A DNA stretch of 64,000 nt from Lentzea waywayandensis (GTDB lineage: Bacteria > Actinomycetota > Actinomycetes > Mycobacteriales > Pseudonocardiaceae), in contig NZ_FOYL01000005.1 of NCBI RefSeq assembly GCF_900115955.1, forward strand, positions 372,001-436,000, written 5' to 3'. The first letter of the stretch is position 1. Each line of letters starts with the position of its first letter. The position numbers and the translations under genes are program-made. Shown here piece after piece: positions 52,535-60,921 of this stretch. Below the pieces are notes generated by a model. That model was not told the DNA's origin, searched no databases, and saw only the letters and a program-made list of their open reading frames with translations.

Positions 52535-52999
52535 ATGATTCGCGCAGTTCTCGCCGCATCCGCGTTGCTGCTCGCCACCGCCACACCCGCCTCGGCCGAC
52601 CCCACCGGCTACCTGATCTGGGACTCCGGCGCGGGCGCGTGGCCCACTCAGGGCCGCTCTGGCGACTGGACGCCACCAGGGCTGTTCTCCGTGCGCGAGG
52701 CGCCGGAGGAGGACAACCTGATCCGGATCAAGGGCGAATCCCCGGACGAGCGGGAGTTCCTCGAGATCAGGTTGTACCGCCACGACGGGCAGCGCATCAC
52801 CGAGGGCCACTTCGAGGATCAGAAGGTCCTGGTCGTGAACCACGGATTCGGCTGGTACGACAACGGCGGCGACTTCGACGTCATGCACATCGCGTACAAC
52901 GCGGACGGCCTGATCTCGGAGTTCGACGGCGCCGTCGAACACCACTACCCGGACAACCCGGACAGCACCTTCCGCGCGAAGATCAGCTATCGGCGCTGA
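52535..52999 (+). CDS. Small secreted protein, paralogue B
   Basis: Product of 154 aa with a signal peptide (residues 1-22, ending ASA). The mature part mirrors paralogue A: AWPTQGRSGDWTPPGLFSV, NLIRIKGESPDEREFLEIRL, RHDGQRITEGHFEDQKVLVV, FGWYDNGGDFDV and YNADGLISEFDGAVEH. The two cysteines of A are absent. GGGGGA precedes the ATG, 17 bp after paralogue A, so both are one transcript. The end overlaps the convergent hydrolase gene by 17 bp. Confidence 0.8.
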   Translation: MIRAVLAASALLLATATPASADPTGYLIWDSGAGAWPTQGRSGDWTPPGLFSVREAPEEDNLIRIKGESPDEREFLEIRLYRHDGQRITEGHFEDQKVLVVNHGFGWYDNGGDFDVMHIAYNADGLISEFDGAVEHHYPDNPDSTFRAKISYRR

Positions 53000-53813
53000 C
53001 GCCGGGAGGGGTGGTCGTGTTCCGCCTGCGGAGCACGACCACGCCGGCCACCACGAGCAGCAGCACCACGCCGCTGATCGGCAGTGCCCAGCGCTCGATG
53101 AAAGTGCGCGGGGGCATCGCCTCGCGGACGAAGGCACGCACCTTGTCCCGCATCGCCGAGTCCTGGGTCAGCTCGGCTCCATCAGCCGTGCCCGGCACGA
53201 TCTCCAGCCTGCTGTCCGACGCGGCCCCGGCGACTTCGCGCGCTTCGCCGGCCATGGCGTCGTCCTGCGCCACGGCGACGAACGACGGCACCTCGACCGC
53301 CCTGACTCCCGCCACGGCGTCGAGTTCCGTGCCCTGCCCGGTGACCGCGAACGGCGTGAGCAGGACCAGCCCCTTCAGGCCTGAGATCCTCTCGGCTGTC
53401 GCGGCGGCAGCGGTGGCGCCGGTGCCGGCCCCTGCGGCCACGATCGAGGTCGCATCACGACGGTGGAGCTCTCGCGCGGCGCCCATCACGTCCAGGCCGT
53501 ATCGGTACTCGCCCCTCGGGACGACCTCGGCTCGCGTCTGGTGGAGAAGCACCTGGTAGCCGTCGTCCGCGAGCCGGCGGGCCAACGGCAGCCACGCGCA
53601 GAGAGACTCACCGGTGCCGGGCGTGAGCAGCACACCACTGGATCCGCTGCCGAGCACCAGTCCACGCGACACGACGTGATCATCGGCTCTGAAAGTGATC
53701 GCGTCACCACGCAGATCTGCGGGCACGCACTGATCCAGCTCAGGCTGCGCGGCCGCGGGGGCTGCACCGGCGAGGACGAATGCGGAAACGACAGCCACGG
53801 CTCTGGGCCTCAT
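52983..53813 (-). CDS. Secreted, membrane-anchored alpha/beta hydrolase-like protein lacking the catalytic Ser
   Basis: Product of 276 aa. Signal peptide (residues 1-22, ending AAA), an alpha/beta-hydrolase-like core (GVLLTPGTGESLCAWLPLARRLADDGYQVLLHQTRAE), and a C-terminal TM helix followed by RRRNTTT. Where GxSxG should be, the sequence is AAGAGTGATAAA with no serine, so classic hydrolysis is unlikely. The TM is preceded by ALPISG, vaguely like a sortase signal, but the tail after the Arg cluster is long. Probably an anchored extracellular domain of unknown function. Confidence 0.78.
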   Translation of the reverse strand: MRPRAVAVVSAFVLAGAAPAAAQPELDQCVPADLRGDAITFRADDHVVSRGLVLGSGSSGVLLTPGTGESLCAWLPLARRLADDGYQVLLHQTRAEVVPRGEYRYGLDVMGAARELHRRDATSIVAAGAGTGATAAAATAERISGLKGLVLLTPFAVTGQGTELDAVAGVRAVEVPSFVAVAQDDAMAGEAREVAGAASDSRLEIVPGTADGAELTQDSAMRDKVRAFVREAMPPRTFIERWALPISGVVLLLVVAGVVVLRRRNTTTPPGVSADS

Positions 53814-53868
53814 GGCTCGGTCATACCGTCAGACCGCCCCGTTCGTCCGCGAAACGGACTCGGACGGT

Positions 53869-54366
53869 TCAGGCCTCCGAGGAGGCGGTGCGGCTCCTGC
53901 GCACCAGCACCGCGTCAGGGGTGCACAGGGCGCAAGGCGTGAACTGCAACTGCCGTGCCTCCTGCACCGGGAGGCCCAGCGTGGGCCTCCCGGCAAGCCA
54001 GGAGCACGAGCTCAGGTGATACCGGGGCCGCTCGTCCAGCACCCGGACCTCGTCCACCAGATCGGCCACGACGAGCAGGTCCGCCGCGTCGGTGTCCTCT
54101 TCCAGTGGTTCCTCGTCAGCGGGCGGCGTGTCGGCTTCCACCGGCACCACTACCCGTTGATCATCAGCTACAGCTTGTTGATCTACACTCTGCGCGTCGG
54201 CAGCGGGGTCCCCCGGTCGCCGTCGCCACCAGTCCCAAGCAAGGACCAGGGCGGCGAGCACGCTCGCGCCCACGGACGACCACGCCCAGATCGTGTTGGA
54301 CGTGGCCAGCGCAGGCACGAGCAACCCGAGGGCTGCCAGCACCAGAAGTAGAACTACGAAGAGCAC
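53869..54366 (-). CDS. Membrane protein with C-terminal Cys/His motif, upstream of nothing but next to wag31
   Basis: Product of 165 aa with a GTG start. Two TM helices (residues ~2-20 and ~26-46) are followed by WRRR, an acidic linker (ADEEPLEEDTDAADLL) and a conserved-looking C-terminal motif RYHLSSCSWLAGR...FTPCALCTPD. That motif is similar to short zinc-binding segments with a C-x2-C and an upstream His/Cys. It starts 15 bp after the wag31 stop on the same strand and probably belongs to that operon, which suggests a division or envelope role. Confidence 0.78.
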   Translation of the reverse strand: MLFVVLLLVLAALGLLVPALATSNTIWAWSSVGASVLAALVLAWDWWRRRPGDPAADAQSVDQQAVADDQRVVVPVEADTPPADEEPLEEDTDAADLLVVADLVDEVRVLDERPRYHLSSCSWLAGRPTLGLPVQEARQLQFTPCALCTPDAVLVRRSRTASSEA

Positions 54367-54381
54367 CTAGCGAACAGTAGT

Positions 54382-55197
54382 TCAGCCCGCTTCGGCGCGT
54401 GCGCCGAACGAGTAGCCCTGGGAACGACCCTCGGACGGAGCGGCCGGGCCGCGGTCCTGGAGGTCGCGCAGGGACGACTCGAGCATCGTCTTCAGTCGCG
54501 TGCGGTACTCGCGCTCGAACGTCTGCAGCTTGTCGATCTGCTTCTCGAGCGTGTTCTTCTCCTGGGTGATGTTGCCCATCACCTCGGCGTGCTTGCGCTG
54601 CGCGTCACGGTCCAGCGCGGTGGCCTTCTCACGGGCCTGCCGCTCCAGAGTCTCCGAACGCGTCCGCGCGTCGTTGAGCATGGTCTCGGCACGCGTGCGT
54701 GCCTCGTTGACCATCGTGTCTGCCTTGGCGCGGGCCTCGGACAGCAGCTGCTCGGACTTCGTGCGGGCCTCGGACAGCATGCCGTCCGCTTCGGCCTTCG
54801 CCTCGCCCGTCAGCCGGTCCGCCATCTCCTGGGCGAGACCCAGGACCTTCGCGGCCTGCACGTGGTGGTCTCCGCCACCACCGGGGGACGTCTGCTCCAT
54901 GACCGAGGGCGGCGGGACCGGCGCCAGGCGGCGCGGCTCCTCGACCGGCATACGGGTCGTCATGGGGCTGGAAGAAGCCTTCGCACGCGCGTCGTCGAGG
55001 TCGGCGCGCGACGTCTCAAGCTGCTGGTCGAGCTGCTCGACCTGCTGACGGAGGTCGTTGTTCTCCTCGATCAAGCGGGCGAGCTCGCCCTCAACCAGGT
55101 CGAGGAACGCGTCCACCTCGTCCTCGTTGTAGCCCCGCTTGCCAATCGGCGGCTTGCTGAATGCAACATTGTGCACGTCAGCGGGGGTCAACGGCAT
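54382..55197 (-). CDS. wag31: Polar growth and division protein Wag31 (DivIVA)
   Basis: Product of 271 aa. The N-terminal DivIVA lipid-binding domain reads [20 protein letters not shown] then [22 protein letters not shown] flexible linker (~80-115) is followed by a long coiled coil with [15 protein letters not shown] heptads to ~250. It marks cell poles and recruits the elongation machinery in actinobacteria. AGGTGAT precedes the ATG. Gene order ftsZ-pgeF-yggS-sepF-yggT-wag31 is the conserved one. Confidence 0.97.
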   Translation of the reverse strand: MPLTPADVHNVAFSKPPIGKRGYNEDEVDAFLDLVEGELARLIEENNDLRQQVEQLDQQLETSRADLDDARAKASSSPMTTRMPVEEPRRLAPVPPPSVMEQTSPGGGGDHHVQAAKVLGLAQEMADRLTGEAKAEADGMLSEARTKSEQLLSEARAKADTMVNEARTRAETMLNDARTRSETLERQAREKATALDRDAQRKHAEVMGNITQEKNTLEKQIDKLQTFEREYRTRLKTMLESSLRDLQDRGPAAPSEGRSQGYSFGARAEAG

Positions 55198-55245
55198 CGG
55201 ATCACCTCTCGCACTCCTGGGCTGCGGTCATCCCACGGTTCCCCG

Positions 55246-55530
55246 TCACCTGGGATCTGCGAATCGCATCAGAATGATAACGACTAGCCACAGCACAATA
55301 ATCGATAGGTCCAGCCCGACGCCCCCGATCCGCACAGTCGGGATCACCCGACGGAGCGCACGAACCGGTGGGTCGGTGACCGTGTAGACGGTCTCAAGCG
55401 TCACGGCTACGCCGCCCGCTGGGCGCCATTCCCTCGCGAACGTCCGCACCATCTCGACCACGACACGCGCGGTCAGGAACAGGGAGAACGCGAACAGGAC
55501 GTAGAAGATGACGAGACGGATGGGGTCCAC
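55246..55530 (-). CDS. YggT family membrane protein
   Basis: Product of 94 aa with two TM helices: residues ~3-24, and ~73-92 ending ILMRFADPR. Between them is the family-typical VTDPPVRALRRVIPTVRIGG. YggT proteins lie between sepF and divIVA in most actinobacteria and are linked to cell envelope or osmotic functions; their mechanism is unknown. Confidence 0.93.
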   Translation of the reverse strand: MDPIRLVIFYVLFAFSLFLTARVVVEMVRTFAREWRPAGGVAVTLETVYTVTDPPVRALRRVIPTVRIGGVGLDLSIIVLWLVVIILMRFADPR

Positions 55531-55539
55531 GGGTCAACT

Positions 55540-56193
55540 CTAACCGTGGTTCCCGAACCCGCCCTCGGCCAGCTTCCTGCGGTCCTCCGCCGTGACGTCA
55601 ACGTTCGGCGGTGAGAGAAGGAACACCCTGCTGGTGATCTTGTCCATGGACCCGCGCAGAGCGAACGCGAGTCCGGCCGAGAAGTCGACGAGACGCTTCG
55701 CGTCCGCGTCGTCCATGTCGGTCAGGTTCAAGATCACCGGAGTGCCGTCGCGGTAGTGCTCCCCGATCGTGCGCGCCTCGCTGTAGGTACGGGGGTGAAG
55801 CGTGGTGATGCGCGCCAACGGGTTGCTTACCGGCTCGGCAACGGGACGCAACCTGCTCACGGGCTCGCGCTGCGGCTCGACAGCGAGTGCGCCGTGCACG
55901 GGTGCATCGGCACTCCAGCGTCGCGTGCTCGAGGGGCTGCCCCCGCGCCGCGACTCCGGCTCGTAGTCGTCCGACTCGTCGATGTCGGCCCGGTATCCGG
56001 AGCCCTGGAGCTCCGACCGGCCCGGTGTGAACACGCGGTTGCGCCGCGGGTATGGGTCGTAGTCGTCGGCCTCGGCGGCGTACTCGGACCGGTAGTCGCC
56101 GTAGCGACCGCGGTCGTCGTCGTAGCCGGGGTCGTCTGCGTACTCGGCGGGGACCATCCCGAAGTAGGCCTTCAGCTTGTGCAAAGCGCTCAT
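55540..56193 (-). CDS. sepF: Cell division protein SepF
   Basis: Product of 217 aa from the ATG at 56191-56193, preceded by GGAGGGGC; the frame runs on upstream without SepF character. MSALHKLKAYFGMVP is the membrane-binding amphipathic helix. An acidic Tyr/Arg-rich linker spans ~20-120, and the C-terminal beta-domain (TLHPRTYSEARTIGEHYRDG, TPVILNLTDMDDADAKRLVD, SRVFLLSPPNVDV) binds FtsZ. SepF is the FtsZ membrane anchor in actinobacteria, which lack FtsA. Confidence 0.97.
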   Translation of the reverse strand: MSALHKLKAYFGMVPAEYADDPGYDDDRGRYGDYRSEYAAEADDYDPYPRRNRVFTPGRSELQGSGYRADIDESDDYEPESRRGGSPSSTRRWSADAPVHGALAVEPQREPVSRLRPVAEPVSNPLARITTLHPRTYSEARTIGEHYRDGTPVILNLTDMDDADAKRLVDFSAGLAFALRGSMDKITSRVFLLSPPNVDVTAEDRRKLAEGGFGNHG

Positions 56194-56260
56194 TCCAGCC
56201 CCTCCTCGGCGGTTCCCCACTCTTAGGGACGGTGCGGACGGTCCCGAGGTTCCCGACAAC

Positions 56261-56959
56261 CTACGGCGAGGTTAGTCGCCGGCCGCCGAGCAACGCCGTT
56301 CCGACACGCACACAGGTCGATCCGTGCGAGATGGCATCTTCCAGGTCACCGCTCATTCCCGCTGACACACCGATGGCAGTGGGATGATGATCACGTAGGC
56401 CTGATACCACCGAAACCAACGCCTGAAACGCCTGCGATGGGTTCATCGTCCGGGGCGCGACAGTCATCGCACCTCGGAGAATAAGATCACCCGAACGAGT
56501 GATCACGCCAGCGAGTTCCGCCACATCCGCAACAGCAACCCCACCGCGCGACGTGTCCCCGTCGATGCTGACCTGCAACAACACGTCGAGCTTCTTCCCC
56601 TTCGCGTGCGCCGCTTTCGCCAACGCCTCCGCGAGCCGGACGCTGTCCACCGAGTCGACCTGATCGGCCCACTCGACGACGGACTTCGCTTTGTTGCGCT
56701 GCAATCGCCCGACCATGTGCCAACGGGCTTCTTCGAGATGTCTCAATTGGCCGACCTTCACGCCGGCCTCCTGATCGCGATTCTCCGCGAAGTTCCGCAA
56801 CCCGAGCCCGTAAAGGATCTCCACATCGCTCGCGGGCCAGGTTTTCGTCACCGCGAGCAACATCACTTCATCCCGCGCCCGCCCCGCCGCCGCACACGCC
56901 CTGGCGATGCGCTCCTCGACCTCCGCGAGGTTCTCCTTCAGCTCCTCGGCCCGGTTCAC
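56261..56959 (-). CDS. yggS: PLP homeostasis protein YggS/PROSC
   Basis: Product of 232 aa from the GTG at 56957-56959, overlapping the pgeF stop as GTGA. Alanine-racemase-like barrel that holds PLP. The lysine is in LLAVTKTWPASDV, with FAENRDQEAG, WHMVGRLQRNKAK, LLQVSIDGDTSRGG and SAGMSGDLEDAI as family motifs. Cytoplasmic; maintains free PLP and amino acid balance. Confidence 0.96.
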   Translation of the reverse strand: MNRAEELKENLAEVEERIARACAAAGRARDEVMLLAVTKTWPASDVEILYGLGLRNFAENRDQEAGVKVGQLRHLEEARWHMVGRLQRNKAKSVVEWADQVDSVDSVRLAEALAKAAHAKGKKLDVLLQVSIDGDTSRGGVAVADVAELAGVITRSGDLILRGAMTVAPRTMNPSQAFQALVSVVSGLRDHHPTAIGVSAGMSGDLEDAISHGSTCVRVGTALLGGRRLTSP

Positions 56960-57666
56960 GGCTCGATCCAGATGACCGACGCGAGCCGCCCGGTGGGCGC
57001 CTGCCGCCGATGGCTGAACAGATCCTTCTCCTCGAACGTGCAGCGCGGGTCCACGCCGATCTTCCCGACCCCGGCGCTCCCGAGCTGGTTCCACAACCCG
57101 GCACGAAGATCCAGCGCGGGCGTCCCCTTCCGCGACTTGGAAGCGCTACCGGGCAAGTGCTTCTCGACGTCCCGCTGCATGTCCGCGGGCACCTCGTAAC
57201 ACTCCCCACAGACCGAAGGCCCGAGCAGAACCTCGATGCGCTCAAGCTCGGCCCCCAGCGCCATCATCGCCTTGAGAGCCTCGACCACAACCCCGACCCG
57301 AGCCCCGACGCGCCCGGCATGCACCGCCCCGACGACCCCGGCCTCCGAATCGCCGAGCAACACCGGCACGCAGTCGGCAGTCAACACGACAAGCCCGAGA
57401 CCAGCCCTTTTCGTCACAACGGCATCGGTAGCCTCAAGCGGCTCGGCCTGCGGCCCGTCCACGGTGGCAACAGTGCGCCCATGCACCTGCTCCATCCAGA
57501 CCAACCGGTCGGGCGTAAGTCCAATGCCTTCGGCAAGCCGGCCACGGTTGGCCTCGACCGCCTCGACGTCGTCCCCGACGTGATCGCCGAGGTTGAACGA
57601 CTCGTAGGGACCCTTGGACACGCCACCGGCGCGGGTGGTGACAACACGACGAATGCGCACACCCAC
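56956..57666 (-). CDS. pgeF: Purine nucleoside phosphorylase/laccase-fold protein PgeF (YfiH)
   Basis: Product of 236 aa. Metal-binding residues are in WMEQVHGRTV, LTADCVPVLLGD and AVHAGRVGARVGVV, with LGPSVCGECYEV toward the C-terminus, the standard DUF152 pattern. The family edits peptidoglycan precursors or acts as adenosine deaminase/phosphorylase. The GTG start has an in-frame GTG two codons later. It follows a 731-bp repeat-rich gap after ftsZ, much longer than I would expect. Confidence 0.94.
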   Translation of the reverse strand: MGVRIRRVVTTRAGGVSKGPYESFNLGDHVGDDVEAVEANRGRLAEGIGLTPDRLVWMEQVHGRTVATVDGPQAEPLEATDAVVTKRAGLGLVVLTADCVPVLLGDSEAGVVGAVHAGRVGARVGVVVEALKAMMALGAELERIEVLLGPSVCGECYEVPADMQRDVEKHLPGSASKSRKGTPALDLRAGLWNQLGSAGVGKIGVDPRCTFEEKDLFSHRRQAPTGRLASVIWIEP

Positions 57667-57743
57667 ACCCTAGTTCGCACCACCGACCCCCTCCGGCAAG
57701 CCGCCCCAGCACACGCACGCTCATGGGTACACAACCCACCCGC

Positions 57744-57797
57744 CCGCGAAGCCGAAGGCGAGCCGTCCTACCGCGAAGCCGAAGGCGAGCCGTCCTT
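57744..57797. repeat. 27-bp direct duplication
   Basis: Two adjacent copies beginning CCGCGAAGCCGAAGGCGAGC (57744-57770 and 57771-57797) match at 26 of 27 positions. Confidence 0.95.
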
Positions 57798-57810
57798 ACC
57801 AAGCGAGCCC

Positions 57811-57954
57811 GGCGGTGGGGTCCCGTCACGAGTCGCACCACAGCTCTTGCTGCATGCAGGTAGGGGTGTCAACTCGACACGCTTTTCGTCGAGTTGACAC
57901 CCCTACCTGCATGTGGCCCGCTCCTGGTGCGGCTCGTGACGGGACCCCACCGCC
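57811..57954. repeat. Nested 144-bp palindrome
   Basis: Outer arms 57811-57840 and 57925-57954 are complementary at 29 of 30 positions. Inner arms 57853-57878 and 57888-57913 are complementary at all 26 positions, around a 9-nt loop (57879-57887). Between inner and outer arms lie unpaired 12-nt (left) and 11-nt (right) spacers. It could fold into one long hairpin or cruciform. No ORF, target duplication or transposase is seen. Confidence 0.95.
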
Positions 57955-58048
57955 AACGCAACCCTCAAAGCAACCGGCGGCCGCCCAACCCAACAGGCGT
58001 GCCATCAACCCACCCACGGCGCCCTCCCCCGATCAGATTGCCGGGGGT

Positions 58049-58067
58049 CTGGGGGCAGAGCCCCCAG
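58049..58067. terminator. Short GC hairpin, terminator-like
   Basis: CTGGGGGC and GCCCCCAG pair over 8 bp around an AGA loop. G/C-block hairpins of this type are frequent between actinobacterial genes and often terminate transcription. Confidence 0.5.
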
Positions 58068-58084
58068 GGAAAGCACGCAACGCA

Positions 58085-58212
58085 AGCCCGCCGCCCGCAA
58101 GGTGACCACCCCGCAAGGTCGCGGCCCGCACGGTAACCACCCGCAAGCTGGCCGCCCGCAATCCACCCGCCCGCAAGGCGACCACCCGCAAGGTCGCCCA
58201 CAAAGGCGACCA
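58085..58212. repeat. Degenerate 15-bp-period array
   Basis: About eight units begin CCCGCAAGG or variants at 15-bp (occasionally 16-bp) steps. On the minus strand one frame reads as five-residue repeats (such as ATLRV VALRA GGLRA ASLRV), recalling pentapeptide-repeat proteins. However, it is short, lacks a start with a ribosome site, and one unit breaks the frame. Confidence 0.75.
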
Positions 58213-58241
58213 TGCTGACGCAGGCGTCCCCCCAAAGGGAA

Positions 58242-58274
58242 GACCCCCTGAGCCCAAACGCTACTCAGGGGGTC
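58242..58274 (-). terminator. ftsZ terminator hairpin
   Basis: GACCCCCTGAG (58242-58252) and CTCAGGGGGTC (58264-58274) form an 11-bp perfect stem with an 11-nt loop, 124 nt downstream of the ftsZ stop. Confidence 0.7.
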
Positions 58275-58293
58275 CGACAAGATCAGCGCCGCA

Positions 58294-58361
58294 GGTCAAG
58301 CCCGCAAGCCATACACCCGAAGGTCAAGCCCGCAAGCCATGCACCCGCAGATCAAGCACCC
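58294..58361. repeat. 28-bp-period tandem repeat
   Basis: Copies begin GGTCAAGCCCGCAAGCCAT at 58294 and 58322; a diverged third copy begins at 58350. It lies directly downstream of the ftsZ stop codon and is noncoding. Confidence 0.85.
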
Positions 58362-58397
58362 ACAAGCTCTACGGCCGCAACCAACGCGGCCACAAAA

Positions 58398-59714
58398 TCA
58401 CCGCCGCATGAACGGCGGCACATCCACCTCGTCATCCGGGTCCTCGGTGACCGGCACCGGCCGGGAAGGCAACGACCCGTTGGGCGAAAGCGACCGAGGC
58501 ACAGAAGGCACGTACCCGTTCCCCTGAGCCGGCGAGGGCTGCGGCGGCACAGTGGTAGGAGGCTGCTGCACGGGCGGAGCCTGCCGAACCTCGGGCTGCT
58601 GCACGTGCTGCACCGGCTGCTGAACCGGAGGTGCCTGCACGGGCGGCGGAGTCTGCGCGACCGGCTGCTGCACGTGCGTGGGCACCGCCGAAGCAGAGGC
58701 AATGGGCCCGGTAGCGGTCCGGGGCTGCGAGGACAGCGCCGTCGGCTCCAGCTTCTTGTGCGTGGGGCCGCCGCTGTCGAAGCCGGCCGCGATCACCGTG
58801 ACCCGGACCTCGTCGCCCAGGGAGTCGTCGATGACCGTACCGAAGATGATGTTCGCGTCCGGGTGCGCGGCCTCCTGGACCAGCGACGCGGACTCGTTGA
58901 TCTCGAAAAGGCCCAGGTCGGAGCCGCCGGCGATCGACAGCAGGACGCCGTGTGCGCCCTCCATCGAGGCTTCCAGCAGCGGCGAGTTGATGGCCTTCTG
59001 CGCGGCCTGCACCGCTCGGCCCTCTCCCCTGGCCGAGCCGATGCCCATCAACGCCGAGCCCGCGCCGGACATGACCGACTTGACGTCGGCGAAGTCCAGG
59101 TTGATCAGACCGGGGGTCGTGATCAGGTCGGTGATGCCCTGGACACCGGAGAGGAGCACCTCGTCCGCGGAGCGGAAGGCGTCCATCAGGCTGACGCCGA
59201 TGTCGCCGAGCTGGAGCAGCCGGTCGTTGGGGATGACGATGAGCGTGTCGCACTCGTTGCGCAGCGCCTGGATGCCGTCCTCGGCCTGCTTGGCGCGGCG
59301 CTTGCCCTCGAACGAGAACGGGCGCGTCACCACACCGATGGTCAGTGCGCCGAGCTTGCGGGCGATCGAGGCCACGACCGGTGCGCCACCGGTGCCCGTG
59401 CCGCCGCCCTCACCGGCGGTCACGAAGACCATGTCGGCCCCCTTGAGGACCTCCTCGATCTCCTCGCGGTGGTCTTCGGCGGCCTTGTGCCCGACCTCGG
59501 GGTTCGCACCCGCGCCGAGGCCACGCGTCAATTCGCGGCCGATGTCGAGCTTGACGTCGGCATCAGACATCAGCAAGGCCTGGGCGTCGGTGTTCACCGC
59601 GATGAACTCGACGCCCTTCAGCCCGACCTCGATCATGCGGTTGACGGCGTTGACGCCGCCTCCACCGATGCCGACGACCTTGATCACCGCGAGATAGTTG
59701 TGCGGGGGCGTCAT
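58398..59714 (-). CDS. ftsZ: Cell division GTPase FtsZ
   Basis: Product of 438 aa. The tubulin signature [12 protein letters not shown] is at residues 101-112, the N-terminal nucleotide site [17 protein letters not shown] at ~12-28 and the T7 loop [11 protein letters not shown] near 205. The GTPase core ends near 320. A Pro/Gln/Val-rich linker (~325-425) leads to the conserved tail DVPPFMRR that binds SepF. AGGAAGG precedes the ATG. Unlike the usual order, ftsQ is not directly upstream, so it must have its own promoter. Confidence 0.99.
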   Translation of the reverse strand: MTPPHNYLAVIKVVGIGGGGVNAVNRMIEVGLKGVEFIAVNTDAQALLMSDADVKLDIGRELTRGLGAGANPEVGHKAAEDHREEIEEVLKGADMVFVTAGEGGGTGTGGAPVVASIARKLGALTIGVVTRPFSFEGKRRAKQAEDGIQALRNECDTLIVIPNDRLLQLGDIGVSLMDAFRSADEVLLSGVQGITDLITTPGLINLDFADVKSVMSGAGSALMGIGSARGEGRAVQAAQKAINSPLLEASMEGAHGVLLSIAGGSDLGLFEINESASLVQEAAHPDANIIFGTVIDDSLGDEVRVTVIAAGFDSGGPTHKKLEPTALSSQPRTATGPIASASAVPTHVQQPVAQTPPPVQAPPVQQPVQHVQQPEVRQAPPVQQPPTTVPPQPSPAQGNGYVPSVPRSLSPNGSLPSRPVPVTEDPDDEVDVPPFMRR

Positions 59715-60033
59715 CGGATCCGCCTTCCTGATCGTGGTCCGCGCTGTGCTGGGTGAGATGCACCCGGATTGAAACTCTCAACCTCTCGTCGAGGCTCAGA
59801 GTTATGTCAACCCCATATGTTCCTGCTGGACGGTAAGCACCGGCGGTGCGTCGGTCCAGCAGCCACGCCGTAGGGTCCCAACACTGTGCGCTACTACTCC
59901 CCGGTCGTGCCGTCAAGTAGTGCGTACGATCCTGAGGACGACGCACCGCAAGCCTAGTCGGACGTCGAATCGGAGATCGTCTCGCCCGTCCTATCGACGT
60001 TTTTCTGTCGGTGGTGCCCGCTAGCTTCGGCTC
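59715..60033. other. 319-bp divergent intergenic region upstream of ftsZ
   Basis: It contains the ftsZ leader and promoter elements (59773-59810) on the minus strand, and on the plus strand TAGCTT (60022-60027), 6 nt before the ATG of the ricin-domain gene. No further gene is visible in it. Confidence 0.65.
59773..59810 (-). promoter_or_regulatory. ftsZ promoter element with inverted repeat
   Basis: On the minus strand a perfect -35 TTGACA (59805-59810) is followed directly by an imperfect inverted repeat. Its arms, 59791-59803 and 59773-59785, are 13 bp with 11 complementary and a 5-nt loop. It occupies the -10 and start region, where only weak -10 candidates are seen, so it may be an operator or a leader hairpin for growth- or development-dependent ftsZ control. 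Confidence 0.5.
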
Positions 60034-60918
60034 ATGGGGATGAAATCGCTGAGCGTCGCGCTGGCCGCGATCGCTCTGGGGGCAGTGACGGTGGCGCCCG
60101 CGAGCGCCGCGAACGGGAACAACATCGTCGAGATCAAGAGCATGGCGTACGGCGAGTGCCTGCAGGCGGGCCAGGAGCCGCACGACACCCAGATCGTTGC
60201 CTGCACCGGCGCGGACGAGCAGCGCTGGGAGGTCGTTCTGGTGGACGGGAACAGGCATCTGCTCCGCAACGTCGCGAACAGGGAGTGCCTGAGCGAGAGA
60301 TTCGGCTTCTACTGGTGCGACGACGAGCTCGCGCACGGGTTCGCCGTGTCGATGCCGGACGTGCCCGGTGCCGTGCGCATCAAGTTCGGCGACGGCGAGG
60401 CCTACCTCACGGCCTTGACCTGGCAAAACGGTGAGCGGGACGTGTTGGTCCAGAGCCCGACCGACCAGGCCGAGCAGCGTTGGCTGGTGCGCACCGTCGG
60501 GATGACGCAGCCGTTACCGGACACCTCGGGTCAGACCGTGCGCATCCGCGCGGCCGATGGCGACCGCTTCGGCTGCATCAGCCTGACGGGCTCCAGCCTG
60601 GTGCCGGCGCAGTGCACGGACTCGCCGGCGCAGAAGTTCCAGCGGATCGAGGCCGCCGGGGGCAGGACGGCGTTGCGCAGCGTCGCCAACGGCAAGTGCG
60701 TCGCTGTCAGGTCGGCCGATGCCGTTGTGCCCGAGGTGGTGTCGGACTGCGTGCCCGGCGACGTTCTCCAGCAGTGGTCGATCGAGCCGACCAAGCTCGG
60801 TTCGGCACGCCTGCGGCAAGTGGCCGCCGACAAGTTCCTCACGCCCGGCACCGGCTGGATGTTCCTGACCACGCACTGGAGCGACACCTGGCAGCAGTGG
60901 GAGCTCCAGCCCGCCTAG
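60034..60918 (+). CDS. Secreted ricin-type beta-trefoil protein
   Basis: Product of 294 aa with a Sec signal peptide (residues 1-25, ending ASA; an ATG two codons in is an alternative start). Two beta-trefoil lectin-like domains (about residues 30-160 and 175-294) contain QxW-type repeats: DEQRWEVV, AEQRWLVR, LQQWSIEP and QQWELQP. Even-numbered cysteines suggest disulfides. There is no catalytic domain, so it is probably a sugar-binding or surface protein. It sits between ftsQ and ftsZ, an unexpected place. Confidence 0.83.
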   Translation: MGMKSLSVALAAIALGAVTVAPASAANGNNIVEIKSMAYGECLQAGQEPHDTQIVACTGADEQRWEVVLVDGNRHLLRNVANRECLSERFGFYWCDDELAHGFAVSMPDVPGAVRIKFGDGEAYLTALTWQNGERDVLVQSPTDQAEQRWLVRTVGMTQPLPDTSGQTVRIRAADGDRFGCISLTGSSLVPAQCTDSPAQKFQRIEAAGGRTALRSVANGKCVAVRSADAVVPEVVSDCVPGDVLQQWSIEPTKLGSARLRQVAADKFLTPGTGWMFLTTHWSDTWQQWELQPA

Positions 60919-60921
60919 GTC

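Larger units (their letters stand above)
57667..58397. other. 731-bp repeat-rich gap between ftsZ and pgeF
   Basis: The gap contains, in order: a 27-bp direct duplication (57744-57797), a nested 144-bp palindrome (57811-57954), a short hairpin (58049-58067), a 15-bp-period array (58085-58212), a terminator hairpin (58242-58274) and a 28-bp-period repeat (58294-58361). I find no credible gene. Dense repeats in an otherwise compact division operon suggest insertion or expansion of noncoding DNA. Confidence 0.8.

Noticed and set aside
52983..53813. Sortase substrate because of LPISG before the TM
   Set aside because: The motif is not LPxTG and the tail after the Arg cluster is long; the match may be chance.
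57965..58280. Possible pentapeptide-repeat protein on the minus strand
   Set aside because: Only about eight degenerate repeats, broken period, no credible start; kept as a DNA repeat.
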